Source: Lachnospiraceae bacterium
GTDB taxonomy: Bacteria > Bacillota > Clostridia > Lachnospirales > Lachnospiraceae
DNA length: 33,554 nucleotides
Direction: 5' to 3'
Assembly: GCA_022792295.1 (NCBI GenBank)
Contig: JAAWAR010000081.1
Coordinates: 1-33,554, forward strand
Shown here: piece after piece, positions 1 to 8,332 of the stretch
How positions within the stretch are numbered: position 1 is the stretch's first letter
Layout of the letters: each line of letters opens with the position of its first letter
The notes under the pieces: model-generated
What the model was told of the DNA's origin: nothing
The model's input: only the letters and a program-made list of their open reading frames with translations
The model's database searches: none
Program-made: the position numbers and the translations under genes

Positions 1-81
1 AATTACAGAATTATTAATTGCTATATATGCCGTATTTATGATGAGTAAATATACAACAGCGTTGTCAAAGGAGGTTTCTTT

Positions 82-534
82 ATGAACAAAATTATTATAG
101 TAAGCCTGGAACTTGGCAGCGGCGGGCGAGAATTGGGACGTAGATTGTCAGAGCAATTAAATGTTACATATTACGACCAAGAAATCCTCAGCGAAATTTC
201 AAATAGGACAGAGCTGGCTGAAAAATCCGAGTGTGTGATTGTTGGACGTTGCGCTGATTATATCCTTAAAGGCTACCAACCACTCCGCATTTTTGTTTAT
301 GCAGATATGGAAAGTAAGATAATTCGCTGCCGTCAAAAAACCCCCTCTGATGAACTTTTGGCGGACAAGGAGCTTAACCACCAAATTGCCTTGATAGACA
401 AAAAATGAGCTAATTATTATAACAGCTATACCGGGCAACAATGGGGCTATAAACTGAATTATGATTTGTGCATTAACACTACAAACATCAAGATAAAAAA
501 CATAATACCTGTATTGGCTAATATGTTTTTATAG
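82..534 (+). pseudogene. Decayed cytidylate-kinase-like (AAA_26) gene
   Basis: A good ribosome binding site (AAGGAGG) precedes the ATG at 82. The first ~45 codons (GSGGREL..., then TYYDQEI) match the start of the cytidylate-kinase-like family of Firmicutes, a nucleoside-phosphate-kinase fold of about 200 residues. After 'ELAEK' the protein jumps directly to 'VIVGRCADYIL', so roughly 50 residues of the family's middle are missing. A TGA at 406-408 then interrupts the frame, but the same frame continues as ANYYNSYTGQQWG and KLNYDLCINT to a TAG at 532, which is the normal family C-terminus. The family usually has Arg where the stop lies, so CGA to TGA is a simple explanation. The piece is much more AT-rich than its neighbours. 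It is probably non-functional. The family assignment is from memory of the motif pattern. Confidence 0.75.
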
Positions 535-690
535 TTTTGAGTGCTTTATGAAATCATTGTCAGAGTGACCAGCAGAGAGTCAAAAGCTATGGAGAAATGC
601 TTACCGCTTCCTTACCTTCCTCCTGTTACCAGCCCTAGCCCTCCCCGGCCGTACAAATCAAAGCCTGACCGCCCAGCCCGGTCTCTGCGG

Positions 691-702
691 CCCCCCCCCC
701 CC
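691..702. repeat. Homopolymeric C12 tract upstream of the LysR promoter
   Basis: Twelve consecutive C residues lie in the intergenic region 535-780, ending 14 bases before a predicted -35 box at 717. Long G/C homopolymers are prone to slipped-strand length change. Apart from this tract and the promoter I see nothing convincing in 535-780; the open frame at 541-744 looks like chance. Confidence 0.9.
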
Positions 703-716
703 TTCCCCTCCTCAGC

Positions 717-745
717 TTGCAATTTCCCCCGGCATATGATATAGT
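717..745 (+). promoter_or_regulatory. Predicted sigma-A promoter of the LysR gene
   Basis: TTGCAA at 717-722 and TATAGT at 740-745 are separated by exactly 17 bp, close to the vegetative consensus. The start codon of the LysR gene follows 35 bases later, with an AAGGAG site just before it. It probably drives both the LysR gene and rqcH, which starts one base after the LysR stop. Confidence 0.6.
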
Positions 746-780
746 AAACCCTAAAGCACGCCCACAAAAAGGAGCCTGCC

Positions 781-1722
781 ATGAACGAAAAACATATGCA
801 GTATGTCCTGACCGTTCTAAAAGAGGGCAGCTTTACCGCAGCCGCCAGAAAGCTCTACGTCTCCCAGCCTTCCTTAAGCCAGATCATTAAAGCCGCAGAG
901 TCAAACTTGGGCGCACCCATCTTTGACCGTTCTGCTGACCCGCTTACCCTGACGCCGGCCGGGGCTCTTTACGTAGATGCGGCCAAACAGATCACCGCCA
1001 TCTCCACGAATCTCACCAAGCAGGTCGAGGAGCTGGGCAAAGAGGAATTCGGTACGATCCGCTTAGGCATCTCTGTCCAGCGCGGAATGGAGCTTTTGCC
1101 ATACCTCTATCCGAGCTTTCAGGCCCGTTATCCCCATGTTGAATTAAAGCTCATCGAACTCGGCTCCGCCGCTATGGAACGGAGTGTTTTAGAGGGCATC
1201 GTAGACATCGCACTCCTGACCACCTCGCCCCGGCATGAAGCCCTTATCTATGACCTGATCCAGGAGGAGACCCTTGTGCTGCTTGTAAACCGACGCTGTG
1301 CACTTGCCGCACGAATCGCCGACAAAACCCCGATCGACATAAGCGAAGCCAAAGATGAGGCATTCGTCTGCAGCCGGCATGGCCATTCGGTCAGGGCGAT
1401 TCTGGATGCGCTGCTCGCCGCAAGAGATTTAAAGCCCAAAATCGCCCTGGAAACGGTCAGCATCGAAATCGGCAAACGTGTGACTGCCACGTCTCCCGTC
1501 GTCATGCCCTGCCCCGATTCCTATACAGACACCGGCTTTTTTGGGGAAGCTCCTTATTCGATGTACCCGCTCTTAGGCGTCGAGACACCCAGGCACTTTT
1601 ATGCCTGCTACCGCCGCGATCTGTATCTCACCAAATATATGAAGGATTTTCTGAAGCTTGTCCATGAAATCAAGGACCGGAGGAAGTTTTTCTCCCCGGA
1701 CGCAGAAAGGAAGCAAATCTAA
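781..1722 (+). CDS. LysR-family transcriptional regulator
   Basis: This 313-residue protein has the usual LysR length. Residues ~1-60 form the winged helix-turn-helix (MQYVLTVLKEGSFTAAARKL, then VSQPSLSQ), followed by a linker helix. From about residue 90 there is a substrate-binding domain (IRLGISVQRG..., LLPYLYPSF). It would bind DNA and respond to a small-molecule effector that cannot be predicted. The ATG has an AAGGAG site 7 bases upstream. Its stop is one base before the rqcH start, so the two are probably co-transcribed. It is on the strand opposite to the cobalamin genes and separated from them by rqcH, so there is no direct reason to make it their regulator. Confidence 0.93.
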   Translation: MNEKHMQYVLTVLKEGSFTAAARKLYVSQPSLSQIIKAAESNLGAPIFDRSADPLTLTPAGALYVDAAKQITAISTNLTKQVEELGKEEFGTIRLGISVQRGMELLPYLYPSFQARYPHVELKLIELGSAAMERSVLEGIVDIALLTTSPRHEALIYDLIQEETLVLLVNRRCALAARIADKTPIDISEAKDEAFVCSRHGHSVRAILDALLAARDLKPKIALETVSIEIGKRVTATSPVVMPCPDSYTDTGFFGEAPYSMYPLLGVETPRHFYACYRRDLYLTKYMKDFLKLVHEIKDRRKFFSPDAERKQI

Positions 1723-1723
1723 C

Positions 1724-3466
1724 ATGGCATTTGACGGAATCGTAATCGCAAACCTTGTGCATGATTTAAACGAAAAGCTCCGCTCGGCACGCATCTTTAA
1801 AATCGCGCAGCCAGAAAAGGACGAGCTTTTATTCACAATAAAAGGAAATCGGGAGAATCTGCGGCTTTTGATCTCTGCCAATGCAAGCCTCCCGCTCCTC
1901 TACTTTACAGAGACCAACAAGCCAAGCCCCTTAACGGCCCCCAACTTCTGCATGCTTTTGCGAAAGCACCTTGCAGGCGGCCGCATTCTCTCGGTCGCAC
2001 AGCCGGGGCTTGAGCGCGTCATTCGCTTTGAAATCGAGCACCTTGACGAGCTGGGCGATCTGCGGCGCAAATATCTGATCGTCGAACTTATGGGCAAACA
2101 CAGCAACATCATCTTCTGCGACGAAAATGACATGATCCTAGACAGCATCAAACATATCCCGGCCCAGATCAGCTCCGTCCGCGAGGTTCTTCCCGGACGC
2201 CCTTATTTTATTCCCAATCTTGGCGATAAGAGCGACCCCCTTACCGTCAGCGAATCTGCCTTCATCGAGCGCCTCCTCGCCTCGCCGCAGCCGCTTGCAA
2301 AGGCCCTCTATCTGAATCTCACGGGCTTAAGCCCTGCCTCGGCCGCCGAACTCTGCCATCTGGCCTCCATAGACGGGGATCTTCCGGCCAGAGAATACAG
2401 CCAGGCCGCGCTCATCCATCTCTATCATGCCCTCACCTGGGTGATGGACGACGTACGCGAGGGGAAATTCACGCCGAATATCGTCTACCGGGACCATGTA
2501 CCTGTGGAATTTTCTTCCATTTTGCTGACCATGCTGGAAGGCGATCCCTACAAAAGCGTCTCCTTTGAGAGCATAAGCCGGCTTTTGGAGCACTATTACG
2601 CCGAAAAAAGCACAGTTTCCCGCATTCATCAAAAGTCTACGGATTTAAGGAAGATTATCTCTAATGCCTTAGAACGCAGCAGCCGTAAGCTTGATCTGCA
2701 GCTCAAGCAGCTAAAAGATACGGAAAAACGGGAAAAATTCAAGATTTACGGTGAACTCTTAAATGCCTACGGCTACGGTCTCGCCGAGGGAGAAAAATCT
2801 TTGACCTGTCTGAACTACTATGACAATACAGAAATTACGATTCCTCTCGACACGAAGCTTTCCGCACAAGAAAATGCAAAGAAATATTTTGAAAAATACA
2901 ACAAACAGAAGCGTACCTTCGAGGCAGTGACAGAACAGCTTGCCCAGACGCGCGCCGAGCTCGCACATCTTGAATCTATCAGCACCGCCATGGACATTGC
3001 CCGACTCGAGGAGGATTTGGTACAGATTAAAGAGGAGCTGACCGAATACGGCTACATAAAACGCCGCAGCACCGGTAAAAAGAAGCCGAAGGTCACGAGC
3101 CGCCCCTTCCACTACCTCTCCTCTGACGGTTTCCATATATATGTGGGCAAAAACAACTACCAGAACGAGGAGCTGACCTTCAAGCTCGCCTCCGGAAACG
3201 ACTGGTGGTTCCACGCAAAAGGAATCCCAGGCTCACATGTGATCGTAAAGGCTGAGGGAAAACCCCTCTCCGACCGGGCCTTCGAGGAGGCCGGCGCCCT
3301 GGCCGCCTACTATTCCAAAGGCCGCCAAAACGAAAAGGTGGAAATTGACTATGTTCAGCGGCGCGCGCTCAAAAAGGTCCCCGGCGCGGCTCCCGGCTTT
3401 GTCGTATATCATGAAAACTACTCGCTGATGGCCGTCCCTGAGATTCCCGTACCGGAGGTAAAATAA
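1724..3466 (+). CDS. rqcH: RqcH / NFACT-family ribosome quality control protein
   Basis: This 580-residue protein is of the NFACT (Rqc2/FbpA) family, about the length of Bacillus RqcH (~570). Family members bind obstructed 50S subunits and recruit tRNA-Ala to add C-terminal alanine tails that mark stalled peptides for degradation. They were formerly annotated as fibronectin-binding proteins. NFACT-N covers roughly residues 1-200 (start MAFDGIVIANLVHDL; FCMLLRKHLAGG; QPGLERVIRFE). A charged helical coiled-coil region lies at ~270-440. NFACT-R is C-terminal (SSDGFHIYVGKNNYQNE, WWFHAKGIPGSHVIV). The frame is open further upstream, but the ATG at 1724 fits the family N-terminus and has GAAAGGAAG before it. 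Its end converges on cbiC with only 19 bases between. Confidence 0.93.
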   Translation: MAFDGIVIANLVHDLNEKLRSARIFKIAQPEKDELLFTIKGNRENLRLLISANASLPLLYFTETNKPSPLTAPNFCMLLRKHLAGGRILSVAQPGLERVIRFEIEHLDELGDLRRKYLIVELMGKHSNIIFCDENDMILDSIKHIPAQISSVREVLPGRPYFIPNLGDKSDPLTVSESAFIERLLASPQPLAKALYLNLTGLSPASAAELCHLASIDGDLPAREYSQAALIHLYHALTWVMDDVREGKFTPNIVYRDHVPVEFSSILLTMLEGDPYKSVSFESISRLLEHYYAEKSTVSRIHQKSTDLRKIISNALERSSRKLDLQLKQLKDTEKREKFKIYGELLNAYGYGLAEGEKSLTCLNYYDNTEITIPLDTKLSAQENAKKYFEKYNKQKRTFEAVTEQLAQTRAELAHLESISTAMDIARLEEDLVQIKEELTEYGYIKRRSTGKKKPKVTSRPFHYLSSDGFHIYVGKNNYQNEELTFKLASGNDWWFHAKGIPGSHVIVKAEGKPLSDRAFEEAGALAAYYSKGRQNEKVEIDYVQRRALKKVPGAAPGFVVYHENYSLMAVPEIPVPEVK

Positions 3467-3485
3467 CAAAGTATGGGAAACCTTC

Positions 3486-4160
3486 TCACCGGCCGCCTGC
3501 CTGATACAAAAGCGCGTTCATGATCGCTGCCGCCACGCTGCTGCCGCCCTTCCTTCCGCGTGCCACAATCGCCGCAAGCCCGCTTCTTTGCAAAAGCTCC
3601 TTCGCCTCCACAACATTGACAAAGCCTACCGGTACACCGATTACAAAGCCCGGTCTTATCCGTCCCTCCTCATACAGCTCATACAGCCGCATCAGGGCTG
3701 TCGGCGCGTTTCCCACCACATAGATGCAGTCGGGATACAAACCGGCGGCCTTATCTACGCTCATGGCCGACCGCGTCATTTTACTCTCTTTTGCCCGTTT
3801 TGCCACATCCATATCCCCGATGAAGCAATGCACTTCGATTCCGAGCCGGGCCGCTGCACGCTTATTGATCCCGGAGGCGGCCATTGTGGTATCCGTCACG
3901 ACCGGCAGGCCGCGCCGCAGACATTCCCTGGCCTTTTCAAGCACTCCCGGCGTAAAGAAAAGAGACTCCCGATATGAAAAATCCGCCGTCGCATGGATGA
4001 CCCGGCTTAACACCTGAAGCCTGTCGTCCGGGCAGCTCTCCACGAACCCGCTCCCCAGCTCCTCCCTAATCATCGCCAGGCTCCGCGCCTCGATCTTTTC
4101 CGGCTCTGCCGCATAAAAATCAACGCCTGTACGCTCCTTCAGCTCCTCAGTCCAGTTCAT
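3486..4160 (-). CDS. cbiC: Cobalt-precorrin-8 methylmutase
   Basis: This 224-residue CbiC/CobH protein moves the C11 methyl group to C12, turning cobalt-precorrin-8 into cobyrinate. His56, in the segment RVIHATADFSY, corresponds to the conserved catalytic histidine of the family. DTTMAASGI and FVIGVPVGFVNVVEAKE are further family signatures. The frame is open to 4190, but the ATG at 4160 has AAAGGAG 11 bases upstream and gives the normal N-terminus. It is the last gene of cobalamin block II, 40 bases after cbiP, and its stop converges with rqcH. No clear terminator hairpin is visible in the short gap. Confidence 0.95.
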   Translation of the reverse strand: MNWTEELKERTGVDFYAAEPEKIEARSLAMIREELGSGFVESCPDDRLQVLSRVIHATADFSYRESLFFTPGVLEKARECLRRGLPVVTDTTMAASGINKRAAARLGIEVHCFIGDMDVAKRAKESKMTRSAMSVDKAAGLYPDCIYVVGNAPTALMRLYELYEEGRIRPGFVIGVPVGFVNVVEAKELLQRSGLAAIVARGRKGGSSVAAAIMNALLYQAGGR

Positions 4161-4200
4161 ATACGAGTTTTCTCCTTTTCCCCATCTCATTTTCGCATGC

Positions 4201-5748
4201 TTACAGTTCCCGGTTCAAAATCCGGTAAAGGAGTTCCATATCCAAATTTTCCCGCAGACTGTCAGCCAGCTTCTCATACTGCATTTCCTTGTACTGTGCT
4301 GCATCTGCAAAGTCCGGCTCGGGGCCGCCACTTCTCAAAGCTCCTTTTTTCTTGGTCAGATGTTCCCACAGCGCTCTCTGCATCTCTTTCGAATCAAAGG
4401 CCCCGTGTATATACGTGCCGTATACGTCCCCAAGGACACAGCCATCCTCCTTTTGTGTTTTGCCGTCTTTGATTTCGGCAAACGGCAGGCCGCCCGTCCG
4501 CACGGTCTCTCCCATGTGGAGCTCATACCCTACCAACCTGGCCCCGCCGAATCCGGCGGCATATCCCGTTACCCGGGTTCGCGTCTTTTCCTTGGTAAAA
4601 CGCGTTCGCACCGGCAAAAGCCCGATCCCCTGCATCCTGCCGCCCTCCTCAACGCCATCCGGATCCTCCAGGTATTCCCCCAGCATCTGAAATCCGCCGC
4701 AGACACCAAAAATCATGGCGTCATGTGCCCGTTTGACAATCGCCGCCTCCAGTCCGCTCTCCCGAAGCCAGTGCAGATCCCCCATCGTATTCTTCGAGCC
4801 GGGCAGAATAATTAACCTGGCTTTGGCAAGCTCCTTTGGCCTTGTCACATACGAGAGCACTGCGCCGGGCAGTCGTTCCAGCACATTAAAGTCCGTAAAA
4901 TTAGACATTCTGGGGAACCGAACGACTGCGATCCCAAAATCGGCCGCTCCATTCGTTTCGAAAGCTTCTGTCCCCTGGGACGCATGGAATAGCGGTACGC
5001 CGTTTTTTCTTCCCCCGGGGCTTCCTAGCCGCTCCGCCAGGCTGTCCTCATCGTCGAGATCCACGTCCATGTAGGGGATCACCCCGGCCACCGGAATCGC
5101 GATCCGCTCATACAGCATCGAAAGACCCGGCTTTAAAAGCTCCTTGTCTCCCCGGAATTTATTAATTAAAAAAGCCTTGATCCGTTCCTGCTCCCGCCCG
5201 CTAAGGAGCGCTGCCGTCCCATAAAGCTGCGCAAACACGCCACCCCGGTCTATATCCCCTACCAAAAGAACCGGCGCATCAACCGCTTCGGCAAGCCCCA
5301 TATTCACAATGTCATGTTCCCGCAGGTTAATCTCCGCAGGGCTCCCGGCCCCTTCGATCACAATTACCTCAAACCGCTCCGACAGCTCCTTAAACGCCCG
5401 CAGGACCTTGGGCATCAGCGCCTTTTTCATCCGATAATACTCCGCCGCCGTAAAATTTCCGCATACTTCACCGTTTACGACAAGCTGCGATCCCATATGG
5501 GAGGTTGGCTTCAGCAGAATCGGATTCATCGAAACCTCCGGCCGGATACCGGACGCCTCTGCCTGCATGACCTGCGCCCGCCCCATCTCTAGGCCATCGT
5601 CTGTAACATACGAATTTAAAGCCATATTCTGAGACTTAAACGGCGCCACCGTGCATCCGTCCTGTCTAAAGATCCGGCACAGCCCCGCCGCGAGAAGGCT
5701 CTTTCCCGCATTTGACATCGTGCCCTGTATCATAATCGTCTTTGCCAT
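4201..5748 (-). CDS. cbiP: Cobyric acid synthase
   Basis: This 515-residue CbiP/CobQ enzyme is an ATP- and glutamine-dependent amidotransferase that amidates the b, d, e and g side chains of adenosylcobyrinate a,c-diamide. The N-terminal P-loop-like motif is IQGTMSNAGKS (residues 7-17), followed by a dethiobiotin-synthetase-like domain. The C-terminal glutaminase domain carries the nucleophile Cys350 (FGVCGGFQMLG) and a conserved His in GTYIHGAFD. Length is normal. It follows a GNAT gene and precedes cbiC in cobalamin block II. A GGGGGAA stretch 11 bases upstream of the ATG can serve as ribosome binding site. Confidence 0.96.
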   Translation of the reverse strand: MAKTIMIQGTMSNAGKSLLAAGLCRIFRQDGCTVAPFKSQNMALNSYVTDDGLEMGRAQVMQAEASGIRPEVSMNPILLKPTSHMGSQLVVNGEVCGNFTAAEYYRMKKALMPKVLRAFKELSERFEVIVIEGAGSPAEINLREHDIVNMGLAEAVDAPVLLVGDIDRGGVFAQLYGTAALLSGREQERIKAFLINKFRGDKELLKPGLSMLYERIAIPVAGVIPYMDVDLDDEDSLAERLGSPGGRKNGVPLFHASQGTEAFETNGAADFGIAVVRFPRMSNFTDFNVLERLPGAVLSYVTRPKELAKARLIILPGSKNTMGDLHWLRESGLEAAIVKRAHDAMIFGVCGGFQMLGEYLEDPDGVEEGGRMQGIGLLPVRTRFTKEKTRTRVTGYAAGFGGARLVGYELHMGETVRTGGLPFAEIKDGKTQKEDGCVLGDVYGTYIHGAFDSKEMQRALWEHLTKKKGALRSGGPEPDFADAAQYKEMQYEKLADSLRENLDMELLYRILNREL

Positions 5749-5833
5749 CGTCGTTTTGTTCCCCCGTAAAAGCAGCCCGGCAGGGCGGATTTTGCTTCCT
5801 TATTTTATGGATGCCTGTCCGTCAGGCCGGAAG

Positions 5834-6337
5834 TTATGAGAGCAGCTTATCATACGCAATCTTTCCGCTTCCCTGAAAGACAATGACCCCGCATTCTTTA
5901 AAACCGTTCTTTGATAAAATATGCTGCATCCGTTTGTTCGGAAAATCCGTATCTGCGCGGATATATGCAATCTTGTTCTCCAGACATAGCTTCTCGATCA
6001 GCGCAAAAGCGGTATCCACCAGCCCGATCCCCCGAAATTTCCGGTCAAAGGCCATGCGGTGTATAACGGCATAAGCCTGATTCGAACTCCATTTCCCCTC
6101 AATATCCGCATAGGCCGGTTCACCGGAAAAATCAATACACATATATCCGGCAGGCATGCCGTCTGCTTTAAGTATATATCCAATACCCGCTGCAGCATCA
6201 CCGCGAATCGTATCAAGATTCGGGTATTCATCCGTCCATTGAACGAATCCCTGCTCCCTTTGAAATTGCCGGCCTTCTTCAATGATTTGGCTGCATAATT
6301 CCACATCATCCATTTCGGCTAATTCTAATGTATACAT
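5834..6337 (-). CDS. GNAT-family N-acetyltransferase
   Basis: This 167-residue single-domain GNAT protein would use acetyl-CoA to acetylate an unknown amine. The acetyl-CoA binding motif is visible in YAVIHRMAFDRKFRGIGLVD (R-x-x-G-x-G type), and the C-terminal 'LSKNGFKECGV' is typical of the fold. The frame can begin at a GTG at 6355, but the GGAGG lies inside that extension, 11 bases before the ATG at 6337, so 6337 is the likely start. It lies between cbiB and cbiP and interrupts the cobalamin gene order; a role in that pathway is not evident. The 171 bases between it and cbiB hold nothing I recognise. Confidence 0.85.
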   Translation of the reverse strand: MYTLELAEMDDVELCSQIIEEGRQFQREQGFVQWTDEYPNLDTIRGDAAAGIGYILKADGMPAGYMCIDFSGEPAYADIEGKWSSNQAYAVIHRMAFDRKFRGIGLVDTAFALIEKLCLENKIAYIRADTDFPNKRMQHILSKNGFKECGVIVFQGSGKIAYDKLLS

Positions 6338-6508
6338 TATATTTTCTTCCTCCACTCCTGATTGATCGTATTGATTCTGTCACAGGCATTTGCTTGCATT
6401 CAAGTGTTTTCATGAAACCGCTAAAGCGTAGAGCCTGGCAATGCTCAGCCGAAAGGGGAGCGTACTGTGGCCGCTTCCCAATGGCTCCTGCCCTCACCGG
6501 TACGGTGT

Positions 6509-7495
6509 TCATCGGCAGGCATGCAGGGAATGGACCAAAAGCTCAAATACAACCGCTAACACCGCGGCTGATAATGCGGTCCCGTACATCAGCCGGTTCG
6601 CCCGCCTTATATCCTCTGCCTCCACCGGCCGCAGATCGTCACCGATCGTTTCCTTTTTATACAGCCTTCCGAAATAATACGCGTCCCCGGCCAGCATGAC
6701 ACGCAGAGCCCCGGCACAGACCGATTCTGTCTGCGCTGAATTGGGGCTTGCGTGTTTCAGACGATCCCGCGCAAAAATTCGTGCCGCATTTTTCCAGTCA
6801 TACCCCAGAAGCCAGGAAACAAAAAGCATAAGTCCGGCCGAAAGTCTGGCCGGGATAAAGTTGAGCAGATCGTCAAGTCTGGCCGCAAAGCGGCCAAAAT
6901 ACAGATAACGCGCGTTCTTATATCCCACCATCGAATCCATCGTATTAACTGCTTTGTAAAGCCAGCCCCCCACCGGGCCGCCAAGTGCCAGATAAAAAAG
7001 CGGGGCTACCACTCCGTCCGAGGTGTTTTCCGCTACTGTCTCCACTGCTGCCCGGGCTGTCCCGGCAGCGGAAAGTGTCTCGGTATCACGCCCCACGATT
7101 CTGGAAACCGCCTGCCTCGCCCTGATAAGCTCTCCGGCCGCAAGTGCATGATACACCCGCATGCTCTCGGTTTTTAAGTCCTTTGCAGCCAGAAGAAAAT
7201 AGCAGCAAAGTGTCCAAACGACAAACCGAAATACCGGCAGCACTTTGTCGGCCAGAAACACAACAAGACACACAAGCCCGGCTGTAACCGCACAGACCAA
7301 AACGCTCAGACAGGCGCCGCGAAAAAAAAGCTCTCTTTCACTCTTTTTTCCAGCCGTCGGATACAGACGTTTTTCCAGCACTCCGATCAGGCGGCCGAGA
7401 AGACGAACCGGATGGAACCGGTACTCCGGGTCCCCCAAAATCTGATCCAAGATAAAGCCGCATACGATCGACGTTGCCAGCATCTGCCTATTCAT
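6509..7495 (-). CDS. cbiB: Adenosylcobinamide-phosphate synthase
   Basis: CbiB/CobD is an integral membrane enzyme that attaches (R)-1-aminopropan-2-ol phosphate to adenosylcobyric acid. The 328 residues are normal length. The diagnostic N-terminal motif is ILDQILGDPEYRFHPVRLLG. Further signatures are AAVETVAENTSDGVVAPLFY and the hydrophobic segment around residue 60-95. Its ATG overlaps the stop of the upstream phosphatase gene by 4 bases (ATGA), with GAGGT 6 bases before it, indicating translational coupling. The usual partner making the aminopropanol phosphate (CobD decarboxylase) is not in the window. Confidence 0.95.
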   Translation of the reverse strand: MNRQMLATSIVCGFILDQILGDPEYRFHPVRLLGRLIGVLEKRLYPTAGKKSERELFFRGACLSVLVCAVTAGLVCLVVFLADKVLPVFRFVVWTLCCYFLLAAKDLKTESMRVYHALAAGELIRARQAVSRIVGRDTETLSAAGTARAAVETVAENTSDGVVAPLFYLALGGPVGGWLYKAVNTMDSMVGYKNARYLYFGRFAARLDDLLNFIPARLSAGLMLFVSWLLGYDWKNAARIFARDRLKHASPNSAQTESVCAGALRVMLAGDAYYFGRLYKKETIGDDLRPVEAEDIRRANRLMYGTALSAAVLAVVFELLVHSLHACR

Positions 7496-8274
7496 CCACG
7501 TACCTCCCGGTCAAACACGGAAACCCTGACCGGACAAAGGAGCACCGCTTCTTTGCCGTCTCCCCCGAAACCGACCGCCTCTGCCACAAAGCCGCCGCCG
7601 TTTTTTACCTGCCAGGCAAAATAATCCCGCCGCGGCAGAGCAAACCGCTCCATCACCGCCATGATCGTCCCGCCATGGACCACAAATGCCAGAATCTCAT
7701 CCTCCTGTGGCCGCTCTTTCGCAGCCTCTTGCCGGAGGATCGAAAAAAAAGTATCTGCACAGCGTTTCTTAAACGCAGCCACTCTTTCTCCGCCCGGAAA
7801 TCCTCCTGTCCCGCCTGAATCCAGAAATCGCTGATATTCTGCGTCTTTAGACAGCTCCCTAAAATTTTTATATTCAAACCGCCCGAAATCACACTCCGAA
7901 AGCCCCTCTGAGACAGTCCGGCAGCAGTCCGGAAAGAGAATTTCTGCCGTTTCCTGGCATCTTGCCATTGGGCTTATGTAAACCTTACGCACCTTCCTTG
8001 CCAGACATGCAAAAGCATCCGGCCGGTTTTCCTTGTCCGATCCGGCAAACGGCTCCCGCCGGCCGCATTGCTTTGATGAGTCAAACGATTCTGACCGTCC
8101 CTCCCGCTTCGGCCAGGCCCCCGCTTCCTTTTCATACAGCCTTCGCCGCTTTTCTGCCGCCGCGAAAAGCGCCCCGCGTGCCGCATCCGTCAGGGGCTCG
8201 TTCGTTCTTTTTCCCACATACCGCTGTTTTAGGTTCCCTGCCGTCTCCCCGTGCCTGAAAAGTAAGATCCGCAT
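7492..8274 (-). CDS. Histidine-phosphatase family protein, probable alpha-ribazole phosphatase (CobC-like)
   Basis: This 260-residue protein starts MRILLFRHGETAGN, the RHG motif of the phosphoglycerate-mutase-like superfamily. It also shows a second-half FVVHGGTIMAV motif, where the second catalytic His lies. In a cobalamin operon such a protein usually removes the phosphate from alpha-ribazole-5'-phosphate or adenosylcobalamin-5'-phosphate. The frame opens at 8298, but GGAGG is 7 bases before the ATG at 8274. The protein is longer than the usual ~200 residues because of a charged, low-complexity insert around residues 50-95 (KREGRSESFDSSKQ). It overlaps cbiB by 4 bases and follows cobS by 58 bases. 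Confidence 0.85.
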   Translation of the reverse strand: MRILLFRHGETAGNLKQRYVGKRTNEPLTDAARGALFAAAEKRRRLYEKEAGAWPKREGRSESFDSSKQCGRREPFAGSDKENRPDAFACLARKVRKVYISPMARCQETAEILFPDCCRTVSEGLSECDFGRFEYKNFRELSKDAEYQRFLDSGGTGGFPGGERVAAFKKRCADTFFSILRQEAAKERPQEDEILAFVVHGGTIMAVMERFALPRRDYFAWQVKNGGGFVAEAVGFGGDGKEAVLLCPVRVSVFDREVRG

Positions 8275-8332
8275 ATCATTTCCTCCGTATTCCTGCATCT
8301 TTCTCCCGGAATAGACGATTCGTTCTTCTCCT

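Noticed and set aside
541-744. 67-codon open frame on the + strand between the kinase relic and the LysR gene
   Set aside because: It has no ribosome binding site, runs through the C12 tract and the predicted LysR promoter, and its Pro/Ser/Arg-rich product resembles no protein family.
2759-3214. 151-codon frame on the - strand inside rqcH
   Set aside because: It lies entirely antisense to the conserved coiled-coil and NFACT-R parts of RqcH and has no start signals.
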